Origin: Halorarum salinum
Lineage (GTDB): Archaea > Halobacteriota > Halobacteria > Halobacteriales > Haloferacaceae
Direction of reading: 5' to 3'
DNA: 64,000 nucleotides
Assembly: GCF_013402875.1 (NCBI RefSeq)
Contig: NZ_CP058579.1
Span: 1,612,001 to 1,676,000 of the forward strand
This document shows, in pieces, positions 1 to 9,240 of the stretch. Within the stretch, counting starts at the first letter, position 1. Every line of letters starts with the position of its first letter. The notes under the pieces were generated by a model. The model had not been told where the DNA came from, did not search any database, and worked only from the letters and a program-made list of their open reading frames with translations. The position numbers and the translations under genes are program-made.

Positions 1-309
1 CTGGCCGCCGTCGCGCTGTTCGTCGTGATGGCGGTCACCTTCCTCCAGGCGTCGTTCCCGCTCGAGGAGGCGGCTGGCTTCCCCGAAGGGGCCTCCATCA
101 CCGCCAGCATCGGCTACGCGATGTTCAACATCAGCGGGGGTCCCGTCCCGGCCGAGGGGTTCCTCGTGGCGTTCCTCGTCATCGCGATCGCGCTGGACAT
201 CGCCATCGACGGCGCCATCTTCCTCGCCAAGAGCGGCGAGGAGGGCGTCCTCGGGAAGGCGTTCACCGACGGCGGCTCCGACCGGGCCGGGAAGGGGGGG
301 AACGACTGA
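1..309 (+). CDS. nuoJ2: NADH dehydrogenase-like complex I subunit J2 (C-terminal part, cut by window edge)
   Basis: The reading frame is open from base 1, so the start lies outside the window; 102 codons plus stop are visible. It encodes a hydrophobic membrane subunit with a helix around AVALFVVMAVTFLQ and a second helix rich in Ile/Ala near VAFLVIAIALDIA, ending in a polar tail. In haloarchaea the NuoJ subunit of the proton-pumping NADH-quinone oxidoreductase-like complex is commonly split into J1 and J2, and the length and position directly before nuoK fit J2. The stop codon overlaps the nuoK start (TGATG), which indicates translational coupling. Assignment rests mainly on operon position; the sequence itself is weakly diagnostic. 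Confidence 0.85.
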   Translation: MAAVALFVVMAVTFLQASFPLEEAAGFPEGASITASIGYAMFNISGGPVPAEGFLVAFLVIAIALDIAIDGAIFLAKSGEEGVLGKAFTDGGSDRAGKGGND

Positions 310-611
310 TGGTCCCCCCGCAGTACTACCTGGTGCTCGCGGCCGCCGTGTTCTGTATCGGCGTGTTCGGCCTGCTCACTCGCCGGAACGCGCTGCTGTT
401 CCTCATGTCAGTGGAACTCATGCTCAACGCCGCGAACATCAACCTCGTCGCGTTCTCCCAGTTCTGGGGGAACGTCACGGGCCAGACGTTCGTGCTGTTC
501 ACGATGGCGCTCGCCGCGGCGGAGGTCGCGGTCGGGCTCGGTATCATCCTGGTGCTGTACCGGAACTTCGCGGGCGTCGACGTCACCGACGCGACGACGA
601 TGAGGTGGTAA
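309..611 (+). CDS. nuoK: NADH-quinone oxidoreductase subunit K
   Basis: This 100-aa protein has three predicted membrane helices, the standard NuoK length and topology. It carries the family signature around LMSVELMLNAANINLVAFS, including the conserved membrane Glu residues (MSVELML and AAEVAVG) that belong to the proton-translocation path in complex I. The ATG overlaps the TGA of the upstream subunit. It belongs to the membrane arm of the complex and is followed one base later by nuoL, so the genes are clearly co-transcribed. Confidence 0.96.
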   Translation: MVPPQYYLVLAAAVFCIGVFGLLTRRNALLFLMSVELMLNAANINLVAFSQFWGNVTGQTFVLFTMALAAAEVAVGLGIILVLYRNFAGVDVTDATTMRW

Positions 612-612
612 G

Positions 613-2661
613 ATGGCGGGTGCATTCGACTACGCGCCGGCGATCGTCCTGCTCCCGTTCCTGTCGTTCCTGCTCTCGCTCGGGGGCTCGCTCCACGGCG
701 AGGGGAAGGGGGTCCTCCCCAAGGGCGGCGCGCTCGGGGGGATCGCGGCGACCGCCGGTTCGCTGCTGCTCTCGATCTGGGTGGCACTGACCGTCGCGGG
801 CGGGAACGTTCACGACGAGACGATCTACACGTGGGCCGCCGCGGGCGACCTCGAACTCACGTTCGGGCTGCTGCTCGACCCGCTCTCGGCGCTGATGCTC
901 GTCATCGTCTCGCTGATCGCGCTGCTGGTCCACGTGTTCTCGCTCGGCTACATGAACGACGAGGGCGAGACGGGCCTCCCGCGCTACTACGCCGGACTCG
1001 GCCTGTTCACCGCCTCCATGCTCGGGTTCGTCGTCGCCGACAACCTGCTCATGGCGTTCATGTTCTTCGAGCTCGTCGGGCTCTGCTCGTTCCTGCTCAT
1101 CGGCTTCCACTTCCGGGAGCCCGGCCCGCCGTCGGCCGCGAAGAAGGCGTTCCTCGTCACCCGCTTCGGGGACTACTTCTTCCTCGTCGGCGTGGTGGCC
1201 GTCTTCGCCACCTTCGGCACGGCGCAGTTCGCGGGCGAGGGGTCGTTCCCCGCGCTCGCGGCCGCTGCGCTCGACGGGAACGCCTCGGTGACCACGTACC
1301 TCGGGCTCGCCCCCGAGGCGTGGTTCACGGTCGTCGGCCTGCTGATCCTCGGCGGGGTCGTCGGCAAGTCCGCGCAGTTCCCGCTCCACACCTGGCTCCC
1401 CGACGCGATGGAGGGCCCGACTCCGGTCTCGGCGCTCATCCACGCGGCGACGATGGTCGCGGCGGGGGTCTACCTCGTCGCCCGGATGTACGGCTTCTAC
1501 GCCGTCTCCCCGACCGCGCTCGGCGTCATCGCGCTGGTCGGCGGGTTCACCGCGCTGTTCGCGGGCACGATGGGGCTCGTGAAGCGCGAACTGAAGCAGG
1601 TGCTCGCGTACTCCACCATCTCACAGTACGGCTACATGATGCTCGCGCTGGGCGCGGGCGGCTACGTCGCGGCGACGTTCCACCTCATGACCCACGCGTT
1701 CTTCAAGGCGCTGCTGTTCCTCGGCGCCGGGTCGGTCATCATCGCGATGCACCACAACGAGAACATGTGGGACATGGGCGGGCTGAAGGGGAAGATGCCC
1801 GTCACCTACTACACGTTCCTCGCCGGGTCGCTCGCGCTCGCGGGCATCTTCCCGTTCGCGGGGTTCTGGTCGAAGGACGAGGTGCTCTACGAGGCGCTCG
1901 CGCACGGCCTCGGCGGGACGCCGCTGCTGTTGCTCGGCTACGCGATGGGGCTGCTCGCAGTGCCCGTCACGGCGTTCTACACGTTCCGGATGGTGGCGCT
2001 CACCTTCCACGGCGACGCACGGACCGACCAGGCCGCCTCGCCCGAACCGGTCGGCTGGAACGTGAAGGCGCCCCTCGTCGTGCTCGGCGTGCTCGCGGCC
2101 ACCGCCGGCTTCGTCAACATGGTGCCGGTCCAGACGCTCACGGGCGCACACATCGACTTCCTGCACTCGTGGCTCGACGGGGGCTTCGAGGGGCTGACCG
2201 CCCACCACTACGGGGACGTGACCGGCCAGTTCGCCGGCTACTCCACGGGCACGCTGGCGGGGAGCGAACTCGCCACGGTGCTTGCCGGCGCCGGCCTCTC
2301 GCTCGCGCTGGCGCTGCTCGGCGCGGGGCTCGCGTACTCGCTGTACGCGGTTCCGGAGCCCGAGGAGCACACCGCGAGGCTCGGCTCCCTGCAGGACGTG
2401 CTGTACAACAACTACTACCAGGACGAGTACCAGGTGTTCATCGCGACGCGGATCGTCGCGCCGCTGTCCCGCGCCGCGGACGCGTTCGACCAGGGCGTGA
2501 TCGACGGCACGGTCAACGCCGTCTCCTCCGTGAGCCTGTTCTCGAGTTCGCGGATCCGCCGCGTCCAGACCGGCGTCGTGAGTAACTACGCGGCGCTGCT
2601 CACGCTCGGCCTGACGGTGCTTCTCATCGCCTTCGGGGTCTACGGAGGCTGGTTACTGTGA
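613..2661 (+). CDS. nuoL: NADH-quinone oxidoreductase subunit L
   Basis: This 682-aa multi-pass membrane protein is an antiporter-like subunit of complex I. The N-terminal Oxidored_q1_N region includes the stretch near LDPLSALMLVIVSLIALLVH. The core proton-translocating module shows FPLHTWLPDAMEGPTPVSALIH and the lysine/histidine-containing helix TMGLVKRELKQVLAYSTISQ. A long C-terminal extension (about residues 500-682) matches the lateral helix and extra helix specific to NuoL rather than NuoM or NuoN. The start is ATG at 613, one base after the nuoK stop. It overlaps the nuoM GTG start by four bases. Confidence 0.97.
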   Translation: MAGAFDYAPAIVLLPFLSFLLSLGGSLHGEGKGVLPKGGALGGIAATAGSLLLSIWVALTVAGGNVHDETIYTWAAAGDLELTFGLLLDPLSALMLVIVSLIALLVHVFSLGYMNDEGETGLPRYYAGLGLFTASMLGFVVADNLLMAFMFFELVGLCSFLLIGFHFREPGPPSAAKKAFLVTRFGDYFFLVGVVAVFATFGTAQFAGEGSFPALAAAALDGNASVTTYLGLAPEAWFTVVGLLILGGVVGKSAQFPLHTWLPDAMEGPTPVSALIHAATMVAAGVYLVARMYGFYAVSPTALGVIALVGGFTALFAGTMGLVKRELKQVLAYSTISQYGYMMLALGAGGYVAATFHLMTHAFFKALLFLGAGSVIIAMHHNENMWDMGGLKGKMPVTYYTFLAGSLALAGIFPFAGFWSKDEVLYEALAHGLGGTPLLLLGYAMGLLAVPVTAFYTFRMVALTFHGDARTDQAASPEPVGWNVKAPLVVLGVLAATAGFVNMVPVQTLTGAHIDFLHSWLDGGFEGLTAHHYGDVTGQFAGYSTGTLAGSELATVLAGAGLSLALALLGAGLAYSLYAVPEPEEHTARLGSLQDVLYNNYYQDEYQVFIATRIVAPLSRAADAFDQGVIDGTVNAVSSVSLFSSSRIRRVQTGVVSNYAALLTLGLTVLLIAFGVYGGWLL

Positions 2662-4178
2662 TACTCGAGACGCTCATCGGAGTGACGTTCGTCGCCGCAC
2701 TGGCAACCTTCCTCACGCCGGACGAGCACGCGGAACGGGTCGCGTTCGTGCTCAGCCTGCTTCCGGTCGTCGGGAGCCTCTACGCGTGGTACGCGTTCGA
2801 CGGGACCGGAAACGCCCTCCTCGACGGCGGGAGCCTCGCGTTCGCGACCCAGATCGACTGGCTCACCGTGGGCGGCTACACGCTCCAGTGGTTCGTCGGC
2901 CTCGACGGCATCAGCCTCCCGCTGGTCGTGCTCTCGACGGTGCTCACCTCGCTGGCGATCCTGTCGGCGTGGACGCCCATCGACGTGCGACAGAGCCAGT
3001 TCTACGGGCTCATGCTGTTCATGGAGGCGAACCTCATCGGCGTGTTCACCGCGCTCGACTTCTTCGTCTGGTTCGTGTTCTGGGAGGCCGTGCTCGTCCC
3101 GATGTACTTCCTCATCGGGGTCTGGGGCGGCCCGCGCCGCAAGTACGCGGCGATCAAGTTCTTCGTCTACACGAACGTCGCCTCGCTGGCGATGTTCATC
3201 GGCTTCATGGCGCTCGTGTTCAACCTGCCCGTCGACAGCTTCGGGCTGCCGGCGATCGCCGGCGCGCTGCGGGCCGGCGAACTCGGCGGCTTCCTCGGCC
3301 TGACGCCCGGGACGCTCGCGGCGGTCGCGTTCGCCGCGATGTTCTTCGGCTTCGCCGTGAAGGTCCCGGTCGCCCCGTTCCACACGTGGCTGCCGGACGC
3401 CCACGTCGAGGCGCCCACGCCGGCCTCGGTGATGCTGGCTGGCGTCCTCCTGAAGATGGGGACCTACGCCCTGCTGCGGTTCAACTTCACCATGATGCCC
3501 GACGTCGCCGCCCAGTTCGCGGTGCCCATCGCGATCCTCGCGGTCGTGTCGGTCATCTACGGCGCGATGCTCGCGCTGGCCCAGCAGGACCTCAAGCGCA
3601 TCGTCGCCTACTCGTCGGTCTCCTCGATGGGCTACGTCATCCTGGGACTCGTCGCCTACACCGAACTCGGCGTCGGCGGCGCCACCTTCCAGATGGTCGC
3701 CCACGGGCTCATCTCCGGGCTGATGTTCATGGCGGTCGGCGTCATCTACAACGTCACCCACACGCGCATGCTCGGCGACATGGCCGGCATGGCGGACCGG
3801 ATGCCCGTCACCGCGGGCATCTTCGTCGCCGGCGCGTTCGGCTACATGGGTCTCCCGCTCATGGCCGGCTTCGCCGCGGAGTTCTTCATCTTCCAGGGCT
3901 CGTTCACGTCGACGGTCCTCCCGGCGGCGCCGCTGTTCACCGCGACGGCGATGTTCGGCATCGTCATCGTCGCGGGCTACCTGCTCTGGGCGATGCAGCG
4001 CACCCTGTTCGGCGAGTTCAGCCTCGAGACCGACTACGAGGTGACGCGCGCGCAGTTCCACGACACGGCGCCGCTCGCGGCGCTCCTGCTGTTCACCATC
4101 GCGCTCGGGGTCGCCCCCGAGACGTTCTTCGACATGATCACCGACGCCGTCGTCCCGATGCTCGGAGGTGGTGCGTAG
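2658..4178 (+). CDS. nuoM: NADH-quinone oxidoreductase subunit M
   Basis: This 506-aa antiporter-like membrane subunit begins at a GTG that overlaps the nuoL stop (GTGA), a typical translational-coupling arrangement. It contains the characteristic conserved Glu helix (FVWFVFWEAVLVPMYFLIG), the discontinuous-helix motif PFHTWLPDAHVEAPTPASV and the lysine helix QQDLKRIVAYSSVSSMGY. These residues form the proton channel in bacterial NuoM. About fourteen hydrophobic segments are visible. The stop codon TAG directly abuts the ATG of nuoN. Confidence 0.97.
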   Translation: MILETLIGVTFVAALATFLTPDEHAERVAFVLSLLPVVGSLYAWYAFDGTGNALLDGGSLAFATQIDWLTVGGYTLQWFVGLDGISLPLVVLSTVLTSLAILSAWTPIDVRQSQFYGLMLFMEANLIGVFTALDFFVWFVFWEAVLVPMYFLIGVWGGPRRKYAAIKFFVYTNVASLAMFIGFMALVFNLPVDSFGLPAIAGALRAGELGGFLGLTPGTLAAVAFAAMFFGFAVKVPVAPFHTWLPDAHVEAPTPASVMLAGVLLKMGTYALLRFNFTMMPDVAAQFAVPIAILAVVSVIYGAMLALAQQDLKRIVAYSSVSSMGYVILGLVAYTELGVGGATFQMVAHGLISGLMFMAVGVIYNVTHTRMLGDMAGMADRMPVTAGIFVAGAFGYMGLPLMAGFAAEFFIFQGSFTSTVLPAAPLFTATAMFGIVIVAGYLLWAMQRTLFGEFSLETDYEVTRAQFHDTAPLAALLLFTIALGVAPETFFDMITDAVVPMLGGGA

Positions 4179-5678
4179 ATGTCCGTGATGGAGGGTCTGG
4201 TCGCGCTCTCGCCGGCGCTGGCGCTCGCGGTCACGGGCCTGCTGGTGCTGCTCGTCAACACCGTCTACCCGAACGACACGAAGGCGACGCTGCTCGCGGT
4301 GCTCTCGGCGGGCGGCGCGCTCGCCTCCCTCGCGGCGGCGGGCGCCCTGCTGACGGGTGCGGGTGCGGTCCTGAGCGGTCCGGACGACAGCGTCGCGCTG
4401 TACGCCGACGCGGTCGTCGTCGACGGCATGTCACTGTTCTTCGCGGCCGTGTTCGCCTCCGTGACGGCGCTGGTCGTCGTCGCGAGCTTCGACTACCTCG
4501 CCGAGAACCCGCACCGCGCGGAGTTCTACAGCCTCACGCTGTTCGCCGCGACCGGCATGGCGCTGATGGCCTCGGCGAACTCGCTCGCGGTCGCGTTCAT
4601 CGCGCTCGAACTGGCCTCGCTGCCGTCGTACACGCTCGTCGCGTTCCTCAAGTCGAACCGCGGGAGCGTCGAGGCGGGGCTGAAGTACTTCCTCGTCGGC
4701 GCGCTCTCCTCGGCGGTGTTCGTCTTCGGGATCTCGCTCGTCTACGCGGCGACCGGGAGCCTCCTGCTCCCCGAGGTCGCGTCCGGCCTGGCCGAGGCGG
4801 GCGACGGGCTCGCGGGCGTCGCGGGCATCGGCATCCTGATGATCGCCGGCGGGGTCGCGTTCAAGACCGCCTCCGTCCCGTTCCACTTCTGGGCGCCGGA
4901 GGCGTACGAGGGCGCGCCCGCGCCCGTCAGCGCGTTCCTCTCGTCGGCCTCGAAGGCCGCCGGCTTCGCGCTGGCGTTCCGCGTGTTCGTCGTCGGCTTC
5001 CCGCTCGCCGACGTGAGCGCCTCGGTCGACTGGGTGCTGCTGTTCCAGGTGCTCGCGGTCGCCACGATGACGCTCGGCAACTTCGCGGCCGCGACCCAGG
5101 AGAACGTCAAGCGCATGCTGGCGTACTCCTCCATCGGCCACGCGGGCTACGCGCTCATCGGCCTCGCCGCGTGGACCCAGGCCGCCGGCGGTTCGGTGCT
5201 CGGCGCGTCGATGGCCCACCTGCTGGTGTACGGCTTCATGAACACCGGCGCGTTCCTGTTCGTCGCGCTCGCCGAACACTGGGAGATCGGCCGGACGTTC
5301 GAGGACTACGCGGGACTCGGCGCCCGCGCGCCGATGGCCAGCGTGGCCATGTCCGTGTTCATGTTCTCGCTCGCGGGGCTGCCGCCGTTCGGCGGCTTCT
5401 TCTCGAAGTACTTCCTGTTCGCGGCGGCCGTGGGCGCGGGCTACTGGTGGCTCGCGGCCGTCGGCGCGATCAACAGCGCGCTGTCGCTGTTCTACTACAG
5501 CCGCGTCGTGAAGGCGCTCTGGTTCGACGAGGCGACGACGGAGTTCGACCTCGGCGAGACGCCGACGGCGCTGTACGCCGCGGTCGTGTTCGCCGCGGTC
5601 GCGACGCTGCTGCTGCTGCCCGGCTTCGGCCCGGTCATCGAGACGGCCGAGGCGGCCGCGGCGGCGCTCGTTCCCTAG
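4179..5678 (+). CDS. nuoN: NADH-quinone oxidoreductase subunit N
   Basis: This 499-aa membrane subunit has the third antiporter-like fold of the complex I arm. Key signatures are the early conserved Glu helix (VAFIALELASLPSYTLVAF), the VPFHFWAPEAYEGAPAPVS motif and the lysine helix TQENVKRMLAYSSIGHAGY. The ATG immediately follows the nuoM stop, so it is the last gene of the visible operon. After its stop the sequence becomes non-coding, with short T runs (GGGTTTCTCG, GGGTTTTCG) that could serve as an archaeal terminator. Confidence 0.97.
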   Translation: MSVMEGLVALSPALALAVTGLLVLLVNTVYPNDTKATLLAVLSAGGALASLAAAGALLTGAGAVLSGPDDSVALYADAVVVDGMSLFFAAVFASVTALVVVASFDYLAENPHRAEFYSLTLFAATGMALMASANSLAVAFIALELASLPSYTLVAFLKSNRGSVEAGLKYFLVGALSSAVFVFGISLVYAATGSLLLPEVASGLAEAGDGLAGVAGIGILMIAGGVAFKTASVPFHFWAPEAYEGAPAPVSAFLSSASKAAGFALAFRVFVVGFPLADVSASVDWVLLFQVLAVATMTLGNFAAATQENVKRMLAYSSIGHAGYALIGLAAWTQAAGGSVLGASMAHLLVYGFMNTGAFLFVALAEHWEIGRTFEDYAGLGARAPMASVAMSVFMFSLAGLPPFGGFFSKYFLFAAAVGAGYWWLAAVGAINSALSLFYYSRVVKALWFDEATTEFDLGETPTALYAAVVFAAVATLLLLPGFGPVIETAEAAAAALVP

Positions 5679-6196
5679 CCGTCGGGGTTTCTCGTTCGAC
5701 GGTTCCGCGGGTTTTCGTTCGGCAGTTCTCGATCGATGAGCGTCGCGGCTGCCGTGGTGGTCTCGAACGTTCCCGCGGCTCTCGGTTTCGGGGCTAGTCC
5801 GTTGGTCGTGCCGTAGCTCCCGAAAGCCCCAGCGGTTCTCGACTCGGGGCCTCGCTGCGCTCCTTAGTCGCTCACTCCGTTCGCTCCTTGCGGTGCTAGC
5901 TTCGTCCGCCTTCGCCGAGAACCGCGGCCCCTTTCAGTCCCACCCGGACCGCCCCTCGTCCTCCCTTACCTCGGAGCACGCTCCTCGGAACTCACCCTCG
6001 CTCGCAGGCTCGCTCGCGTGACCAGCCTCCTGCGCTCCTCGCCTCGGTCGCTCACTACGCTCGCTCCCTCGGCTCCGGGTGCTCGTCCCTCGCGCGCGTG
6101 TGCTCGCGCCACAGGGGCGCTCGCGTCGCACGCGCCGGCCGGTTCGTCGTCCAGTCGTCGCGACCCGGGGAGGCCGACGCGAACCCCACACCCGCC
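5679..6196. other. Non-coding interval after nuoN
   Basis: No convincing gene is seen in this 518-bp stretch between nuoN and the convergent beta-helix gene. It holds a hairpin-bounded repeat (5819-5945). From about 5946 to 6130 there is low-complexity sequence made of variants of CTCGCTCGC and CGCTCCCTCG, a composition common in haloarchaeal intergenic DNA. Open frames here lack coding character (Arg/Ser/Pro-rich). Confidence 0.7.
5819..5945 (+). repeat. Hairpin-bounded intergenic repeat, copy A
   Basis: The element starts with CCCGAAAGCCCC and ends with GCGGCCCCTTTCAGTCCCACCC-type sequence. Just inside the ends a perfect 10-bp inverted repeat, GCGGTTCTCG (5832-5841) and CGAGAACCGC (5916-5925), brackets about 74 bp of CTCGCTGCGCTCC-type sequence that closes with CGTCCGCCTTC. 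A second full copy lies at 53037-53210 and a copy lacking the middle at 54578-54612. Confidence 0.75.
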
Positions 6197-7279
6197 TCAG
6201 CCCGTGAGCGAGTTGTTCGCGACCCGGTTCCCCGAGGACCGGACGACGGACACGCCGCGGGCGTTGTCCGAGCCGACGTTGCCCGCGACCACGTTGTCGT
6301 CGCTCGAGATAAGGAGCACGGCGGTGTCGCTGCTCGATCGGATCACGTTGTCCGTGACCCGGTTTTCGTCGCTGGAGCGGAGTCTGACCCCGACCGCGTT
6401 CCCGTCGGCGACGTTGCCCGAGACGACGTTCCCGCTCGACAGGTCCGCGAGGAAGATCCCGTAGAACCGGTTCGACACCGCGTTGTCGACGACCCGGTTC
6501 CCGTCGGCGGCCGAGAGCCAGACGCCGGCCATCCGGTTCCCGGTCGCGTCGGTTCCGGTCACCACGTTCTCGTGGGCGCCGATCAGGACGACGCCGAACT
6601 CGTTGCCCGTCGCGGTGGTGTTCGAGAGCGTGTTGTTCCGGGCGCCCCCCTCGACGAGGTGGACGCCGAACAGCCCGTTGCCGGTCGCCGTGTTGTTCGC
6701 GAGCGTGTTGTTCGCGCTCGATTCCAGCAGCGAGATGCCCCTGAGTCGGTTGTCGCGGGCGACGTTGTCGGCGACCCGGACCTCGCGCGCGTTCAGGAGC
6801 GAGAGCCCCACCCGGTTGTCCGCCGTGACGGTGCCGGCGACCGACCCGTTCGCGACGCCGACGTACCTGATCCCGTCGTCCCAGCCGGTGACGGTCACGT
6901 TCCGGACGGTCACGTTCGAGAGGGTCCCGCCCCCGTCCGCCCGGACGACGACGCCGGCGGTGCCGAACGTCCCGACCCCGTCGACCCGGTGGCCGCCCCC
7001 GACGAGGACGACGTCGTCCGACCGGATCCGGATGCAGGTGGACGCCTCGCCGTCGACGAGGTCCGCGGTCAGCACGTACCTGCCGGGGTCGGCGATCACC
7101 GTACACGAGTCGACGGCCGTGGCGCCGCCGTCGCCCGCAGCCGAGTCCCCGCCCAGCGACGGGGCGGCGGGGGCGGCGGGCGACCCGTCGACGAGCAGCC
7201 AGGTCCCGCCGGCGAGGACGCTCGCGAGCAGCAGCGCCAGCGCGAGCGCGCCCGGGCGGGGGCCGTCACCGTCGCGCAT
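6197..7279 (-). CDS. NosD-like right-handed parallel beta-helix protein, secreted or membrane-anchored
   Basis: The protein is about 360 aa with an N-terminal hydrophobic segment (ALALALLLASVLAGGTWLL), then a long array of short repeats of the form GNxVxxNxAxxN typical of NosD/pectate-lyase-like beta-helices (e.g. NNTLANNTATGNGLFGV). Such domains bind carbohydrates or metals on the outer cell surface; no copper-transport genes are adjacent, so the ligand is unknown. I chose ATG at 7279 rather than the upstream TTG at 7306 because a TATA-like GATAAAACTTT sits about 30 nt upstream, consistent with leaderless transcription. The gene converges on nuoN. Confidence 0.82.
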   Translation of the reverse strand: MRDGDGPRPGALALALLLASVLAGGTWLLVDGSPAAPAAPSLGGDSAAGDGGATAVDSCTVIADPGRYVLTADLVDGEASTCIRIRSDDVVLVGGGHRVDGVGTFGTAGVVVRADGGGTLSNVTVRNVTVTGWDDGIRYVGVANGSVAGTVTADNRVGLSLLNAREVRVADNVARDNRLRGISLLESSANNTLANNTATGNGLFGVHLVEGGARNNTLSNTTATGNEFGVVLIGAHENVVTGTDATGNRMAGVWLSAADGNRVVDNAVSNRFYGIFLADLSSGNVVSGNVADGNAVGVRLRSSDENRVTDNVIRSSSDTAVLLISSDDNVVAGNVGSDNARGVSVVRSSGNRVANNSLTG

Positions 7280-7359
7280 CGGTCGGAATCGGTCCGGGAC
7301 GGCCAAAGTTTTATCGCGGGTCCGGCCCCCGGACGCGCGGTTGGGTTACCTCGGGCGGC

Positions 7360-9054
7360 CTACTCCCCGAACTTCTCGACCTCGCGCTCGCGGAGTTCGA
7401 TGCGCCGGGTCTTGCCCGACGAGGTCTTGGGCAACTCGTCCACGAACTCGACCCGCCGCGGGTACTTGTACGGCGCCGTCTCCTCCTTCATGTACTCCTG
7501 GAGCTCGCCGGTGAGATCCTCCGAGCCCGAGTACCCGTCCGCGAGGACGACGTACGCCTTCACGACGTTCCCGCGCTCGTCGTGCGGGGAGGCCACGGCG
7601 GCGGCCTCCGCGACCGCCTCGTGGCTCACCAGCGCGTCCTCCACCTCGAACGGGCCGATGCGGTAGCCCGCCGAGAGGATGATGTCGTCCGCGCGGCCCT
7701 CGAAGAAGAAGTAGCCGTCCTCGTCGAGGCTCGCGAGGTCGCCCGTCCGGTAGTAGTCGCCCGAGAACGTCCTCTCGTCCAGGTTTGGCTTCTCGAAGTA
7801 GCCGTCGAAGATGCCCGGGTTGCCCACCGGGACGGCGATCTCGCCGATCTCGTCCGTCCCGACCTCCTCCTCCTCCTGGGTGTCGATGACGGTCGTGCCC
7901 AGCCCGGGCGTCGGCTTGCCCATCGAGCCCTCCTTCACGTCGATGCCGGGGTAGTTCGACACGAGCGCGACCGTCTCGGTCTGCCCGTAGCCGTCCCGGG
8001 GCGTGATCCCGTAGGCGTCCTGGAGCGCCTCGATCGGCTCGCGGTTCAGCGGCTCGCCCGCCGAGAGCGCCTCCGTCAGGTCGAGGTCGTACGCCGAGAG
8101 GTCCGTCTGGGTGAACATCCGGTACTGGGTCGGCACCGCACACAGGCGGGTGACCCCCTCCGCCTCCATCACGGAGAGGAACTCGTCGGCGTCGAACTCG
8201 CCCTCGTACAGGAGCTGTGAGGCTCCGGTCGTCAGGCCGACGCCGACGGGCGACCAGAACCACTTCGCCCAGCCGGTCCCCGTGGTCGCCCACAGCAGTT
8301 CCTCGTCGAGGTCGACCGGGTCGCTCCCGTCGTCGCCCGAGGCGGCACCGCTCGCCGCCGAGGTGTCGTCGCCCGGCGCCGTCGTCCCCTCGGCGGTGAT
8401 CCCCCACCAGTACGGGCCGTTCACCAGTTCGAACGCGCGCATCCAGCGGTGCCGGTGGAGCACGGGCTTGGGCTGGCCGGTCGTCCCGGAGGTGTAGTTG
8501 ATGCTCATCGGCTCTTGCGCGCCGATGGCGGGGCCGTCGTGTTCGTCCGGCTGGCCGTCGAGCAGGTCCCCGAACGACTCCCAGCCGTCGACGTCGCCGT
8601 CGAGCGCGATCAGCGTCGAGAGGGGGGTGTCCTCGACCACCGGCTCGACCATGTCGGCCAGGTCCGCGTGGGCAACCATCGTCGTCGCCTCGCAGTCGTT
8701 CGCGCGGAACGCGAGGTCCTTCGGCTTCAGCATCGCCGAGCAGGGGACCAGCAGCGCGCCACGCTTCAGCGCGCCCAGCTGGATGGCGAAGGCGTCCGGG
8801 TGCCGGGGGACGAGATGCATCACGCGGTCGCCCTCGCCGACGCCCAGTTCGGCGAGCGCGTTCGCGAACCGGTTCGTGTCGCGGGCCAGGTCGGCGTACG
8901 TTCGCTCCGCGCGCGTCCCCCCGTCGTCGAGGAACGTCACCGCGACCCGGTCGCCGTGGGCCGCCGCGTGGCCCTCGACGACCGCCGGCAGGTTGTAGTC
9001 GTCCGGGACGTCCCACTCGAACTCCGCAACCGCGTCCTCGTATGACACCGCCAT
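7360..9054 (-). CDS. AMP-binding acyl-CoA synthetase (acetyl/medium-chain type)
   Basis: This 564-aa ligase activates a carboxylic acid as acyl-AMP and transfers it to CoA. Motifs in order: P-loop-like INYTSGTTGQPKP (about residue 182), the GYGQTE motif (A5), YYRTGD (A7) with the catalytic Asp, and a C-terminal KTSSGKTRRIELR containing the conserved catalytic Lys. The length and the order of motifs fit the acyl-CoA synthetase medium-chain/acetyl group; the acid used cannot be read from sequence. A TATA-like GATTAACCC about 28 nt upstream suggests a leaderless start at ATG 9054. It is divergent from the K+ channel gene. Confidence 0.93.
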   Translation of the reverse strand: MAVSYEDAVAEFEWDVPDDYNLPAVVEGHAAAHGDRVAVTFLDDGGTRAERTYADLARDTNRFANALAELGVGEGDRVMHLVPRHPDAFAIQLGALKRGALLVPCSAMLKPKDLAFRANDCEATTMVAHADLADMVEPVVEDTPLSTLIALDGDVDGWESFGDLLDGQPDEHDGPAIGAQEPMSINYTSGTTGQPKPVLHRHRWMRAFELVNGPYWWGITAEGTTAPGDDTSAASGAASGDDGSDPVDLDEELLWATTGTGWAKWFWSPVGVGLTTGASQLLYEGEFDADEFLSVMEAEGVTRLCAVPTQYRMFTQTDLSAYDLDLTEALSAGEPLNREPIEALQDAYGITPRDGYGQTETVALVSNYPGIDVKEGSMGKPTPGLGTTVIDTQEEEEVGTDEIGEIAVPVGNPGIFDGYFEKPNLDERTFSGDYYRTGDLASLDEDGYFFFEGRADDIILSAGYRIGPFEVEDALVSHEAVAEAAAVASPHDERGNVVKAYVVLADGYSGSEDLTGELQEYMKEETAPYKYPRRVEFVDELPKTSSGKTRRIELREREVEKFGE

Positions 9055-9240
9055 ACGCGAGGGTGGAAACTATGTGGGTTAATCGTTTGGGTCGTGACCG
9101 GGGGTCAGCGAGCGATTCGCCCCCCTCCGACCCCACCGGGGCGACCGGCGAGCCGCCGACCAAGGCGACGAACGGCAGCGACACGTACGCGTCCGACGAC
9201 GGCCCGGACAGTTAACAACCCACCCGCGGACGAATCGTCA

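Noticed and set aside
583-1443. Long minus-strand frame opposite nuoL (286 aa)
   Set aside because: Composition is Arg/Glu/His-rich and shadows a clear nuoL frame; a GC-rich genome makes long antisense open frames by chance.
5946-6130. CTCGCTCGC-type low-complexity stretch as a possible CRISPR or tandem repeat
   Set aside because: Units are irregular with no constant repeat length or spacers; typical haloarchaeal intergenic composition.
9094-9240. N-terminal extension of the K+ channel frame
   Set aside because: The added 49 residues are Arg/Pro/Thr-rich, and ATG 9241 is preceded by a plausible promoter and starts with the first membrane helix.
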